From DATBVX01 sp963696675 (GTDB lineage: Bacteria > Pseudomonadota > Gammaproteobacteria > Steroidobacterales > Steroidobacteraceae), in contig CAVOLM010000013.1 in NCBI GenBank assembly GCA_963696675.1, forward strand, positions 43,941-107,940: a stretch of DNA of 64,000 bases, given 5' to 3'. A model generated the notes under the pieces. The model was not told where the DNA came from. It made no database searches and saw nothing but the letters and a program-made list of their open reading frames with translations. Position numbers and translations under genes: made by a program. Shown here piece by piece: positions 47,765-56,180 of this stretch (position 1 is its first letter; every line of letters begins with the position of its first letter).

Positions 47765-50501
47765 TCAGCCGGTGCTGTGCAGTCCTTGCGAAATACCGCT
47801 GATGGAGGCGAGCAGCGCCTGGAAGAGCTCGTTGTCGCGTCGTTCGGTGCGACGCCAGCGCTTGAGCAGGTCCACCTGCATCAGATGCATCGGGTCGACA
47901 TAGGGGTTGCGCAGCAGGATGGAGCGTTGCAGCGTCCGATCGCCGTCCAGGAGCTGCGTGCTGCCCTTGACCTGCAGCAGCAGCTGACAGGCCAGCTCGA
48001 ACTCGGCGCGAATGTCCTGGAAATAGTGCTGCAGCTGCGGCTCGGCGAGGCCGTTGTAGAACGCGGCGATGCCGAGATCGGTCCTGGCGAGCATCGCCTC
48101 CACATCGTCCATGAGGGCCGAGAAGAAGAACCATTCGCGGCGCATCTGCTCGAGGATTTCGCGCCCGTGCCGTTCGACAACAGCCTTCAGACCCGTGCCG
48201 ACCCCGAACCATCCCGGCAGGATGTGGCGCGATTGGGTCCAGGCGAATACCCACGGAACAGCCCGTAACGAATCGAAATCACTGCGTTCGGCGCGCGAGG
48301 GCGGGCGACTGCCGATCTGCATCCGTTCGATGGCATCGACCGGTGTTGCCTGGCGGAAATATTCGTAGAAAGCCGGATCGCCGGTCACGAGCCGCTCGTA
48401 GGCTGCACGACTGGCCGAAGCCAGGGTCGCCATCACGTCGAGGTAGCGCGAATCCTCCGGCGACTGTGCCCCAGCTCCTGCGAGAGTGAGCCCCATCGCA
48501 TTGAATGCGCGTTCGAGACTGCGCATGGCGACCGGCCGCAGCCCGTAGTTCTGATTCACCACCTCGCCTTGCTCGGTCACGACCAGCCGCCCGTTGACAG
48601 CCCCGGGCGGCGCGCTGCGCACCAGCGCATCGATGCGCCCGCCGCCGCGACTCACCGATCCGCCGCGACCATGAAATACGGTGAGCCTGACGTCGCTGTC
48701 CGTCACCGTGCGCACGAGCTCCGCCTGGGCGCGATGCGTGGCCCAGCGTGAGGCGGCGATGCCCGCCATCTTGTTGCTGTCGGAATAGCCGATGAGAACG
48801 ATCTGCTGGTTACCACGCGCCTGCAGGTGTCTGCGATAAGTCGGCTCCGCGAGCAGGCGACGTATGACATCGCCACACTGCTCCAGTGCCTGCGTGGATT
48901 CGAACAACGGCGCGATATCGAACGGCACTTCATCGGTGCGCCGGTCCTTCGCTTCCGCCCAGCGTGCGAGCAACATGACTGCCAGCACATCATCCGGGCC
49001 GGTCGCGCCGCTGACGATGTAATCACCGATTGCAAGCTGGCCGTACTTGTGGCGGCACTGCATGATCGCTTCGAATACCCACAGCGTACGCCGACCCACA
49101 GCATCGAGCGTTTCGACCGGGCCCTGGTCCTTCTCGAGTGCCAGTCGCAATCGCGCCAGGCGTTCCTCGTCGCTGCGCGCGAACCACTGCTCATCGCCGA
49201 GACCCTGCGCCAGCACTTCATGGTGCACGTCGCGATGCTGGCGCACATCGAGCGTCGCGAGGTGAAAACCAAAGGTCCGCACGCGATGCTGCAGGCGGCG
49301 TACCGCGTGATAGCCTGCGTAGCGACCTCGATTGGCCAGCAGGCTCGATGCCACCAGCGTCGATGTCCGCAAGGAATTGCCCTGCGTTGTCGTAGTGGTT
49401 GGGCCCCGCCTGGTAGGTGTTGCGCAGCCGCTCGGCGACCTGCGCCATGAACACGCGGTACGGCATGCGGTCGTGCCGCGCCGGCGTCGTGGCCTGCGCA
49501 GCTGGCAGCAGCGCAGCATATTCCTCGATGCGCTTCTGCAGGGGCGTGGAAATGCTGATGCGGCTCGCGCTCTGGCTGAGCTTCTCCGCGAGGCTCTGCA
49601 CCTCGCTGAAGTAGTTCGAGATGATGAGCTGCTGGTGCCGCGCCAGCGTTTCACGGATCGTCTTGGCGTGCACGTCGGGATTGCCGTCCATGTCCCCGCC
49701 GACCCAGGAACCGAAATCGAGAATCGCCGGCAGCTCGATCGGGTCGGCCGCCGCACCGAACACATTGCGGAGCGAGGTTTCGATCTCCTCGTAAAAGGCG
49801 GGCACGATTCGATAGACGATCTCGCTGAGATAGAACAGCACGTGCTCGCGTTCGTCCGCCACGGTGAGCTTGAGGCGCGGATGCTCTTCGGTCTGCCAGG
49901 CGGTGGTGATTTCCGTACGCACGCGGCCCCAGACGCTCGCCAACTCCTGGGGAGTGAGCGTCGGATCGAGGCGCAGCATCATCAGCTGAGCGATGCGCTG
50001 CTGCTTGCGCAGCATCGTGCGCCGCGTGGACTCGACCGGATGCGCGGTGAAGACCGGCTCGATGCGCAGCGTGCGGATCAGCTCCATGACCTGCTCGAGC
50101 GATAGGCCCTGCTCCTTGAGGCGCAGCAGGCAATCGGCGACGCCCTGCGGCTGGGGTGCGCTCTGGCTGGTGAAGTACTGGCGCCGGCGCCGGATGCGAT
50201 GAACCTTTTCCGCAAGATTCACGACCTGGAACCAGGTCGAAAACGCGCGCACCAGGTCGCGCGCAATTGCTGGTGGCCGGTCCTGCACCCTGCTCGTGAG
50301 GCCAAGGGCGCCTTCCGCTTCACCCTCGCGACGCGCGATGGCTGCTACGCGGTCCTGTTCCACCATGGTGAACAGTTCTGCTCCGCCCTGCTCGCGAATG
50401 ATCTCTCCGACCAGGGCGCCGAGGGCGTGCACGTCCTCGCGCAGGGCCGCGTCTTTGGGCGGGAATTCGATGTCGTGTCGGTGCATGGCGAAGCAGCGCA
50501 T
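47765..50501 (-). CDS. ppc: Phosphoenolpyruvate carboxylase, frame interrupted near 49359
   Basis: About 911 residues. It carboxylates PEP to oxaloacetate to refill the TCA cycle. The N-terminal part has VFTAHPVESTRRTMLRKQ, with the catalytic His, and FGSWVGGDMDGNPDV. The C-terminal part has GYSDSNKMAG, VFHGRGGSVSRGGG (the mobile loop), and the closing SGISQGLHSTG in place of the usual QNTG. Near 49359 the frame changes once, between FLADID and LVASSLLANRGRYAGYH. The Met at 50486 (MHRHDIEFPPKDAALREDV) is an equally good start. No regulatory phosphorylation Ser motif of the plant type is seen. Confidence 0.93.
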
Positions 50502-50581
50502 GATGCCACGGCTGCCGGAAAAGAGCAGTCCGCTCTGGGCGCTGCACCTTCTGTTGACTGTAGAGCCGACGGGACGGATGG

Positions 50582-50734
50582 GGTTGGGTCTGACGGGCTG
50601 ACCCTTCCCTGAGCCCGTTCTTGCTTGATGATGCGAAGCACACGCTGTCGTGTCCCGCGAAAGCCGACACCAGAATCAGCGGTCAAGTGTCGTTCGTGTC
50701 GGCTGAGGGAAGGGTCAGCCCGTCAGACCCAACC
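50582..50734. repeat. 29-bp perfect inverted repeat with 95-base centre
   Basis: The arms are 50582-50610 (beginning GGTTGGGTCTGACGGGCTGA) and 50706-50734 (ending GTCAGACCCAACC), exact reverse complements. The centre contains a further 9-bp inverted pair, AGCCGACAC at 50662-50670 and GTGTCGGCT at 50696-50704. No open frame spans it with sense. It may be a small non-autonomous mobile element (MITE-like) or an RNA structure. Confidence 0.8.
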
Positions 50735-50756
50735 ACGGCCGGATTGGACAGATCCC

Positions 50757-50786
50757 TCGACAAGGACTGATAGGCTGGCGTATATT
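50757..50786 (+). promoter_or_regulatory. Promoter of the RHH-partner operon
   Basis: TCGACA (50757-50762, 5 of 6 to consensus), an 18-base spacer and TATATT (50781-50786) form a likely sigma-70 promoter. The expected start near 50793 gives a leader of about 28 bases before the ATG at 50821. Confidence 0.55.
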
Positions 50787-50807
50787 GTACGTTGGTACAT
50801 ATGTACA
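50786..50807. promoter_or_regulatory. Operator with three TGTAC half-sites
   Basis: TGTAC-GTTG-GTACA (50786-50799) overlaps GTACATATGTAC (50795-50806), itself a perfect 12-bp palindrome. The arrangement of spaced TGTAC half-sites across the -10 end and start point is what ribbon-helix-helix dimers use for self-repression. Confidence 0.65.
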
Positions 50808-50820
50808 CAGGTTGCACCCG

Positions 50821-51093
50821 ATGACTGCCGAGACAGGCCCGACGATCGAGCGCGTACAGACCGGCATCCGCATCGAGAAGCGCCTGTTGAAGGTCCTGAA
50901 GGCGCTGGCCGAGTACAAGGACATGAGCCTTGGCGATCTCATCGAGGGTATCGCCCTGCATGCGCTCGAGGGCAAGACGCCGTTCGCTCCTGCGACACTC
51001 ACCCACGTGCGCGATCTGAGGCGGATCTACGGACTGGAGCTGCGCGCGGGCGACAGCCACCGGCTGCGCGAGCGCGCCCGGAGGACACCATGA
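50821..51093 (+). CDS. Ribbon-helix-helix-like small regulator
   Basis: 90 residues starting MTAETGPTIERVQTGIRIEK. The pattern of a short strand (ERVQTGIRI), helix (EKRLLKVLKALAEYKD), turn (MSLG) and helix (DLIEGIALHALEGK) fits a ribbon-helix-helix fold, followed by a basic helical tail. It is probably a DNA-binding dimer that represses its own promoter at the TGTAC half-sites. The stop overlaps the start of the next gene in ATGA, so the two products are made together. Confidence 0.7.
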   Translation: MTAETGPTIERVQTGIRIEKRLLKVLKALAEYKDMSLGDLIEGIALHALEGKTPFAPATLTHVRDLRRIYGLELRAGDSHRLRERARRTP

Positions 51094-51476
51094 CGGATGC
51101 GGAATTCCTCGCGGCCCTCGAGAGCTGCACGTTGCCGCCTGCTGCATTTCGTCATCGTGATCACCTGCGTGCCGGCTGGATCTACCTGCAGGCAATGACG
51201 TTTGGAGCCGCCCTCGACCGCATGTGCGACACGTTGCGTCGCTACGCGGCGAGCCACGGGCAGCCCGAGCGCTACCATGAGACCGTAACGGTCGCCTACA
51301 TGTCCCTGCTGCAGACGCATCGAGCGCTCAACCCCGCGGAGACGTGGGAGCAGTTCGTTGCCGGGAATCCTGCCCTGCTCGAAGCGGGGCTTCTCAGCCG
51401 GTTCTACGACCGCGCGACACTCGAGTCACCCCTCGCCCGCCGCGTCTTCGTACTGGAGTCCCGCGCCCTGCCGTAG
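51090..51476 (+). CDS. Conserved-looking helical protein with His cluster, partner of the RHH regulator
   Basis: 128 residues starting MTDAEFLAALESCTLPPAAF, mostly helical, cytosolic. It has a His cluster FRHRDHLRAGW (His22, His25) and a second site RYHETVTVAY (His63, Glu64), which could form a metal site in a helical bundle. I do not recognise the family. It is translationally coupled to the RHH regulator by a 4-base overlap and has its own GGAG site. The pair resembles regulator-effector modules but nothing shows toxicity. Confidence 0.75.
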   Translation: MTDAEFLAALESCTLPPAAFRHRDHLRAGWIYLQAMTFGAALDRMCDTLRRYAASHGQPERYHETVTVAYMSLLQTHRALNPAETWEQFVAGNPALLEAGLLSRFYDRATLESPLARRVFVLESRALP

Positions 51477-51583
51477 GATGTACTTCAAGCTGGTTCAGAG
51501 TGCGATCGAGTCCGCCGGCAGCTGGAGTCGCTGTTCGAGGCAGACGCAGCCGAAGCCGACAAGCTCCGGCCCAAGGCCTGAGC
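51477..51583 (+). other. Short gap with a possible coding remnant
   Basis: A frame ending in RVRRQLESLFEADAAEADKL and then RPKA-stop (TGA near 51581) looks like the helical tail of a protein but has no start, and a second frame opens MYFKLVQSAIES directly after the previous stop. Joining them by one base gives a plausible helix, so this may be a gene fragment. Confidence 0.25.
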
Positions 51584-51943
51584 TTATTGGTTCAACAGGA
51601 CCGTCGTATCGTGGCGGTCGAACCCCTGCAACACGCGCCGGTATGCGCTGGCGATGAATCGCTCCGCAGTCTTGTCCGCACGCGGCGAAAGCAGCATGCG
51701 CACCACGACATCGTCGCCCGGGCGCGCAGGGTCCTCGCCCAGCAACTGGTAGACCAGCCGGCTCAGGCGGTGCTGGAGCTCGTTGATGAAGCGCAGATGC
51801 GCACCATCGCTCACCTGCTCGGCGCCCGGACCGTAGGTTCCCTTGGCTTCCTCAGCCAGCTCGTGCATGAGCAACGCCAGGAAGCGGCCCTTGTCGATGG
51901 CCGTCAGCTCGCTGAAGTACTCGATCTCGGACTGGATGTTCAC
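51584..51943 (-). CDS. Hypothetical helical protein
   Basis: 119 residues (MNIQSEIEYFSELTAIDKGR and on), no signal peptide or membrane helix, predicted all-helical, with FLALLMHELAEEAKGTYG and INELQHRLSRLVYQLLGED. The acidic, regular codon use looks real. No family or function is recognised. It lies downstream of the large envelope operon on the same strand, 77 bases after its last gene. Confidence 0.65.
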   Translation of the reverse strand: MNIQSEIEYFSELTAIDKGRFLALLMHELAEEAKGTYGPGAEQVSDGAHLRFINELQHRLSRLVYQLLGEDPARPGDDVVVRMLLSPRADKTAERFIASAYRRVLQGFDRHDTTVLLNQ

Positions 51944-52020
51944 GCGTTTCCCCCGCTCGACACATTATTATTGCTTGCGTCGGCCCGCCGCAATGTGCGC
52001 TCGTCGGTCGACGAGCGGTT

Positions 52021-52344
52021 TCATGAAATCGACATAAAACCGGCCGGTTCTGCCGGGTGCGCTGCGGCGCTGCGCGCGCGTCCCGCGAATCCGAGTGACC
52101 GCGCCCTGCCACGGCACTGCAGGTCCACCCCATCGACACGGATATGCTTCACCAGGCATCCGGCAACCGTCTCGCCCTCGGTGATGAAGCGCTGCTCGCC
52201 GTGACTCGTTTCGATGATGGCGATGCGCCGCTCACCGGTAATGATGGTGTCCGCCAGTCTGATCGCCGACAGCAGATCGGCGGCATACGCAGCAGCAGCC
52301 ACCAGGGTGATGAGAAGCAGTACCGAGGGGCGCATGGCTCGCAT
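52021..52344 (-). CDS. Small exported protein, type II secretion GspC/N-like
   Basis: 107 residues with a signal or anchor helix (RPSVLLLITLVAAAAYAADLL). The mature part carries the HR-domain-like pattern AIIETSHGEQRFITEGETVAGCLVKHIRVDGVDLQC, as in GspC/PulC or PilP-type periplasmic connectors. It stops soon after, with an Ala/Arg-rich tail that may be out of frame. It follows the TonB-like gene by 11 bases and is the last gene of the envelope operon. Confidence 0.6.
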   Translation of the reverse strand: MRAMRPSVLLLITLVAAAAYAADLLSAIRLADTIITGERRIAIIETSHGEQRFITEGETVAGCLVKHIRVDGVDLQCRGRARSLGFAGRARSAAAHPAEPAGFMSIS

Positions 52345-52355
52345 GCCTGCCGTGC

Positions 52356-53264
52356 CTACGCCGGGAAGAAATCGATCGGCTTGGTGGTCGTGACCGCCTC
52401 GACATCCCGGTCCTCGAAGCGGAACAGTTTCACGCGCGCGATGAGCTTGCGTTCAAGGTCTGGGTCGTTGAGGTCGCTCGACACCACGCGGCAATTCGTC
52501 ACTTCGCCCCAGGGCGCAATGGTCAGCTCGAGCACGACCTTGCCTTGCAGCGCCGGGTTGTCGCGCAACGCACGGTTGTAGAGCGCATAGATCGCGCCCT
52601 TGTTCTTGTCGAACACCAGCTCGATCTCCTCACGACTGCGCGAGGCCTTCTGCCCGCTGCCGCTGCGTACCGCCTTCGGCTCGCCGCTCCCGATGCCACT
52701 TGAAACTGTGGTGGTGGCGCGTCCGGCCAGGCCTCCGCCGCCACCGCCGAATCCACGGCTCAACTGTGCGGTATTGATGCCGCCGCTCCCCTGGCCGACT
52801 TTCGAGGTGATGAGCGAGCGCTGCGCCATATCGCCGGCATGTACGATATCGGTGAGCGGACGGTTCGCGGTGGCGATGTCCACCATGCGATTGTCACGCA
52901 GGTCTGCAAGCTCGTCCTTGAACGGCAGGAGCCCGGCGACGGCTGCTTTCTTGCGCGCCTCCTGTTGCCGGTCGACCGGCTTGGGCTCCGGCTTCGGTTC
53001 CTTCTTGACCTCCGGCTTCGGTTCCTCCTTGGGAGGCGGCGGAGGCGGCGGCGGCTCGCGCTTCTCCAGCATCAGCTTGGCAAGTCGCGGCGGCACCTGT
53101 TCTTCGGTGGCCTCCTTGCGCTGCGGGGTCGGCAGCAGTGGTATCACGATCATGAGCAGCAGCACGAGGCCCATCACCCACAACAGGATCTTCTTGAAGC
53201 GCTCCCGATCCTCGTCGTTGACGCTCCAGGGAAGGTCGAATTCGCGGTAGTAAGGTCTGAGCAC
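52356..53264 (-). CDS. AgmX/PglI-type TonB-like energy transducer
   Basis: 302 residues. A cytoplasmic start (about 1-26) precedes a single membrane helix (ILLWVMGLVLLLMIVIPLL, about 27-45). Next come a Pro/Lys/Glu-rich spacer that spans the periplasm (EPPPPPPPPKEEPKPEVKKE, about 70-100), a Gly-rich stretch (RGFGGGGGGLAG), and a C-terminal TonB-like domain with the AgmX/PglI pattern KNKGAIYALYNRALRDNPALQG followed by KVVLELTIAPWGEVTNCRVV. It transmits motor movement from the TolQ/TolR complex to periplasmic or outer-membrane partners. In Myxococcus, proteins of this type (GltG/GltJ) belong to the gliding machine. Confidence 0.88.
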   Translation of the reverse strand: MLRPYYREFDLPWSVNDEDRERFKKILLWVMGLVLLLMIVIPLLPTPQRKEATEEQVPPRLAKLMLEKREPPPPPPPPKEEPKPEVKKEPKPEPKPVDRQQEARKKAAVAGLLPFKDELADLRDNRMVDIATANRPLTDIVHAGDMAQRSLITSKVGQGSGGINTAQLSRGFGGGGGGLAGRATTTVSSGIGSGEPKAVRSGSGQKASRSREEIELVFDKNKGAIYALYNRALRDNPALQGKVVLELTIAPWGEVTNCRVVSSDLNDPDLERKLIARVKLFRFEDRDVEAVTTTKPIDFFPA

Positions 53265-53282
53265 TGTGCTTACTCCGCGCCG

Positions 53283-53804
53283 TTACGGGACTTGCGCGAT
53301 TGCAACCGGCTTGTCCTTCTGCAGCACCGCGAGGGAGATGCGGCCGAAGTTCGCATCCGTACAGGTCGCCATCACCTTCTTGAGCACGTTGTAGGGCACG
53401 ACCTTGTCGCCCATGATCGTGAGCTCGCGGGCGGCGATCTCGCGCTCGAGCACGCGACGCGGCATGGCGACGGTGGGACGCTCGAGCGCGGCCTTGAGCG
53501 GCGCGATGATCGTGCCGTCCATCTTTTCGATGTCGGCGATCCGCGCGATCGGTTGACCCTGTACCAGCAGCTCATCGCGCGTGATCATGATGACGACCGT
53601 CTCGCGCGGCTTCTGCTCCGCGACCGACTCCGGGATCTCGATGCCCTTGGTGTTCTGCAACACCTCGACCTCGGTGGAGTACACGAGCAGGAACGACACC
53701 ATGACGCTCAGGATGTCGATCATCGGGATCAGGTTGAGCGACACGCCGGCGCGATTGCGCTCCTGGTGGATGATCATTCGCTTGGCGCGACCTGAAAGTC
53801 TCAT
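53283..53804 (-). CDS. ExbD/TolR family motor subunit, copy 2
   Basis: 173 residues. A short cytoplasmic N-terminus leads to a single membrane helix with the proton-carrying Asp in NLIPMIDILSVMVSFLL, then a periplasmic domain (VVIMITRDELLVQGQP to PYNVLKKVMATCTDANFGRISLAVLQKDK). With the TolQ-type subunit it forms a proton-driven motor. Its start overlaps the stop of the other TolR-type gene by 4 bases. Two different TolR-type subunits with one TolQ are typical of Agl-like motors. Confidence 0.92.
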   Translation of the reverse strand: MRLSGRAKRMIIHQERNRAGVSLNLIPMIDILSVMVSFLLVYSTEVEVLQNTKGIEIPESVAEQKPRETVVIMITRDELLVQGQPIARIADIEKMDGTIIAPLKAALERPTVAMPRRVLEREIAARELTIMGDKVVPYNVLKKVMATCTDANFGRISLAVLQKDKPVAIAQVP

Positions 53805-54310
53805 AGCGGCGCATCTCCGATCGAAATTTCCGGAAAGAGCTCCGCCTGCACGGTGCGCTCGCCCTGCTTCTGGTCCACCACGCGGACCGTGTCCATCACC
53901 TGCACCAACGTGTCATACGGGATGTCCTGTTCGAGAAGGATCGTTGCGTCCAGCTTGCTGGGGAATCGCTCCTTCACCCGCTGCAGGAATTGCGACAATG
54001 CGTTGAGGTCATAACCCTTGATGCCGTTCGGGAACTCCTGGAGGAGACCGGTGCCCCGATCGGCGACCTGGATCTTGGCCTTACGCACCATGACTTCGAG
54101 CTGCAACGTCGGCGGCGGTGGCGTCTCCTCGTTCTGCGCGGTCGGCAGATTGAGTTCGAGGATCACCGTGCGATAGAACACCGCCGTCATCAGCAGGAAG
54201 GTCACGAGCACCGTGAAGATGTCGATCATCGGAACGAGGTTCAGGGCCTCGCCGTTGCCACGGCGCAGGCGGCGTATCAGCCGCGCGCGTGCCTGTCGCG
54301 TCGAATACAT
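53801..54310 (-). CDS. ExbD/TolR family motor subunit, copy 1
   Basis: 169 residues with a basic N-terminus and a membrane helix carrying the proton-relay Asp in NLVPMIDIFTVLVTFLL. The periplasmic part is longer than usual and includes a Pro-rich linker (EETPPPPTLQLEV) and the peptidoglycan-side domain ending PYDTLVQVMDTVRVVDQ. It pairs with the TolQ-type gene 28 bases upstream and the second TolR-type gene downstream. Confidence 0.92.
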   Translation of the reverse strand: MYSTRQARARLIRRLRRGNGEALNLVPMIDIFTVLVTFLLMTAVFYRTVILELNLPTAQNEETPPPPTLQLEVMVRKAKIQVADRGTGLLQEFPNGIKGYDLNALSQFLQRVKERFPSKLDATILLEQDIPYDTLVQVMDTVRVVDQKQGERTVQAELFPEISIGDAPL

Positions 54311-54338
54311 GGCTGGATGCCTTTAGCGGGCTGGAAGC

Positions 54339-54992
54339 TCAGGTAGCCGGCGCAAGATCGCCGCGCCGCTCGGTGATGCTGTTCAGGAACTTCACCGAAG
54401 CCATTTCCAGGCTGTCCACGAGCTCCGTCGTCTTGGTCTGCAGCACCGCGTGCGTCAGCACCAGCGGCACGGCCACCATCAGGCCGAACGCGGTGCAGTT
54501 CATCGCCACCGAGATGCTGGCCGAGAGCAGGTTGGCCTTCTCCGCCGGATTCACCGTAGCGACGGCAGCGAAGGCGCTGATCAGACCGATGACGGTGCCG
54601 AGCAGGCCGAGCAGCGTCGCCATGTTGGCGAAGGTGCCAAGGTAGTGCGTGCGCTTCTCGAGCCGCGGCACGATCTCCATCAGGCTCTCTTCCATCGCCT
54701 TCTCGATGTCGTCGCGACGCCGCGCCGACTGAATGCGCGACAGGCCATAGTTGAGGATCGTGCCGATCGCCGCGTCCGACTTGGACGTCATCGTAATCGC
54801 GCGCTTGAAATCGCCCTGCGCCAGGAGCGGCGTCAGGTCGTTCCAGAGGCTGCGATTGCGCAGGCTCACGATCGACAGGTAGATGTAGCGCTCGAGCGCT
54901 ATCGCCAGTCCCAGGGCGGCGACGATCGCGATCGGGATCATGAAAGCGCCGCCTCCCTGAAAGAAGCGGACTATGTGGGCATAAAGGTCCAT
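54339..54992 (-). CDS. MotA/TolQ/ExbB proton channel family protein
   Basis: 217 residues with three membrane helices: the first at about 17-38 (FMIPIAIVAALGLAIALERYIYL), the other two at about 120-145 (FANMATLLGLLGTVIGLISAF) and 160-185 (ISVAMNCTAFGLMVAVPLVL). The large cytoplasmic loop lies between helices 1 and 2. The GLLGTVxG motif is the proton-channel signature. It forms the stator-like pentamer that, with TolR-type subunits, converts proton flow into force for the AgmX-type transducer. Central gene of the envelope operon. Confidence 0.93.
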   Translation of the reverse strand: MDLYAHIVRFFQGGGAFMIPIAIVAALGLAIALERYIYLSIVSLRNRSLWNDLTPLLAQGDFKRAITMTSKSDAAIGTILNYGLSRIQSARRRDDIEKAMEESLMEIVPRLEKRTHYLGTFANMATLLGLLGTVIGLISAFAAVATVNPAEKANLLSASISVAMNCTAFGLMVAVPLVLTHAVLQTKTTELVDSLEMASVKFLNSITERRGDLAPAT

Positions 54993-55015
54993 GCGGGTCT
55001 CCTCTCAAAAAATGC

Positions 55016-55561
55016 CTATGCAAGTAATGTGGCTAACGGGCTCAGCGTGCCGGCGCTGGCGCCGGTGGTGCCGATAGTCGCTGCGGATTCGCCGTTGAGC
55101 GTTGAAAAGTATTCGATCTGGCGCTTGAACACGTCGCGGTCCACGGGCGCCAGCACTTCATCGATCAGGCTGTTGGCGGGGCGGCCGATGAGATCGCCGA
55201 GATCGGCCTTCTTCCAAGGCACGATATAGAGCACCTTCGGCAATTCGCGGTTGCCCGTGATCGATGAGCCTTCCAGTTCCAGTCGATCGACGGTCTTGAA
55301 CTGCGAGCCGCGCGGCGACGCGGACTTCCCGTCGACGGGCGCGCCTTCAGTGGCAGGACTTGCGGGCGCCGGAGCACTCTCAGGCGTGGCCGGCAATGCT
55401 TTCTCCGTCGCAGCCGGGCTTTCGGCCGGCGGCGTCGGTGCGCTGGTCTGCGCTTGCGGCATCACCGATTCACGCTCATCGGCCGGCGGCACCGTCTGCG
55501 CCGAGACGGCGAACGCGGACAACAGCGAGCCCGCAACGATTGCGCTACGTAGGCGAGTCAT
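55016..55561 (-). CDS. Exported protein with Pro/Ala-rich linker, motor-operon associated
   Basis: 181 residues with a signal peptide (MTRLRSAIVAGSLLSAFAVSAQ), an extended Pro/Ala/Thr-rich linker (about 23-85), and a compact C-terminal domain of about 70 residues with the striking segment RELPKVLYIVPWKKADLGDL followed by IGRPANSLIDEVLAPVDRDVFKRQ. The family is not recognised. Its start overlaps the TPR lipoprotein gene by 4 bases and it precedes the TolQ-type gene by 23 bases, so it very likely works in the same complex, as a periplasmic element. Confidence 0.78.
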   Translation of the reverse strand: MTRLRSAIVAGSLLSAFAVSAQTVPPADERESVMPQAQTSAPTPPAESPAATEKALPATPESAPAPASPATEGAPVDGKSASPRGSQFKTVDRLELEGSSITGNRELPKVLYIVPWKKADLGDLIGRPANSLIDEVLAPVDRDVFKRQIEYFSTLNGESAATIGTTGASAGTLSPLATLLA

Positions 55562-56167
55562 GGTGAAGCCTCGGCAGTCTGCGGCTGTGGATTGGAGCCG
55601 ACGCGTGCTTTGAGTTCCGCGATCCAGGTCGCAACACGCTTGTCGCTGTTCCCCGACAACTGCATGTAGCGCTCGAGGGCTTCGAGTGCTCGCTGCGGCT
55701 GCTGCAGGTACAGATCGCAAAGCACGCCCAGGTTCAAATGAGCGGGCGCGTAGTTCGGGTCGATCTTGATTGCCTCTGCATAGGCGCTTTCGGCGTCCTT
55801 GAAGCGGCCCAGCTGACGATAGACGATGCCAAGCTCGGTGTAGGTCAGCGCACTGGGCATGCCTTTCTGCGTGGCCTGGCGCAAGGCCTGCTCCGCCTCG
55901 GGGTACTTGCCCGCACGCTCATAGAGCAGACCCAGGTTGACGTATGGGCCCGGATATTCGGGATACGCCAGGGTGAGTTGCTTGAGCTCGAGTTCGGCGT
56001 CGGTCAACTTGCCGGCCTGCAGCAACGCCACCGCCTGCGCGAACTGCTGGCTGGCGCGCTCGGGAATCACCGGCTCTGCCGGTGACTGCGGTGGCTTGCG
56101 CGGGCGCAGCCACGGGCTCGGGCGCCGGCGGCGCACTGGCGCAGCCGGCGATGCAGAGCGCGAGCAC
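55558..56167 (-). CDS. TPR lipoprotein (GltE-like), frame interrupted near 56099
   Basis: About 203 residues. The N-terminus (LALCIAGCASAPPAPEP) carries a lipobox, so the protein is likely outer-membrane-anchored. One base near 56099 must be changed to join it to the body (PPQSPAEPVIPERASQQFAQ). The body has about three TPR units: LLQAGKLTDAELELKQLTLA, then GPYVNLGLLYERAGKYPEAE, then LGIVYRQLGRFKDAESAYAE. The start is uncertain: GTG at 56167 gives a very short signal peptide, and a start nearer the preceding stop (56181) would be better. A TPR lipoprotein is a defining part of the Myxococcus Glt complex. Confidence 0.75.
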
Positions 56168-56180
56168 CAGGCTCAGCGCT

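Larger units (their letters stand above)
50502..50820. other. Intergenic region between ppc and the RHH gene
   Basis: 319 bases without a supported gene. It holds a 29-bp perfect inverted repeat around a 95-base centre and the promoter/operator of the ribbon-helix-helix gene, listed separately. The ppc promoter should also lie here. Confidence 0.6.

Noticed and set aside
50582..50734. Insertion sequence
   Set aside because: The inverted repeat encloses only 95 bases and no transposase frame, and I see no target duplication at the ends.
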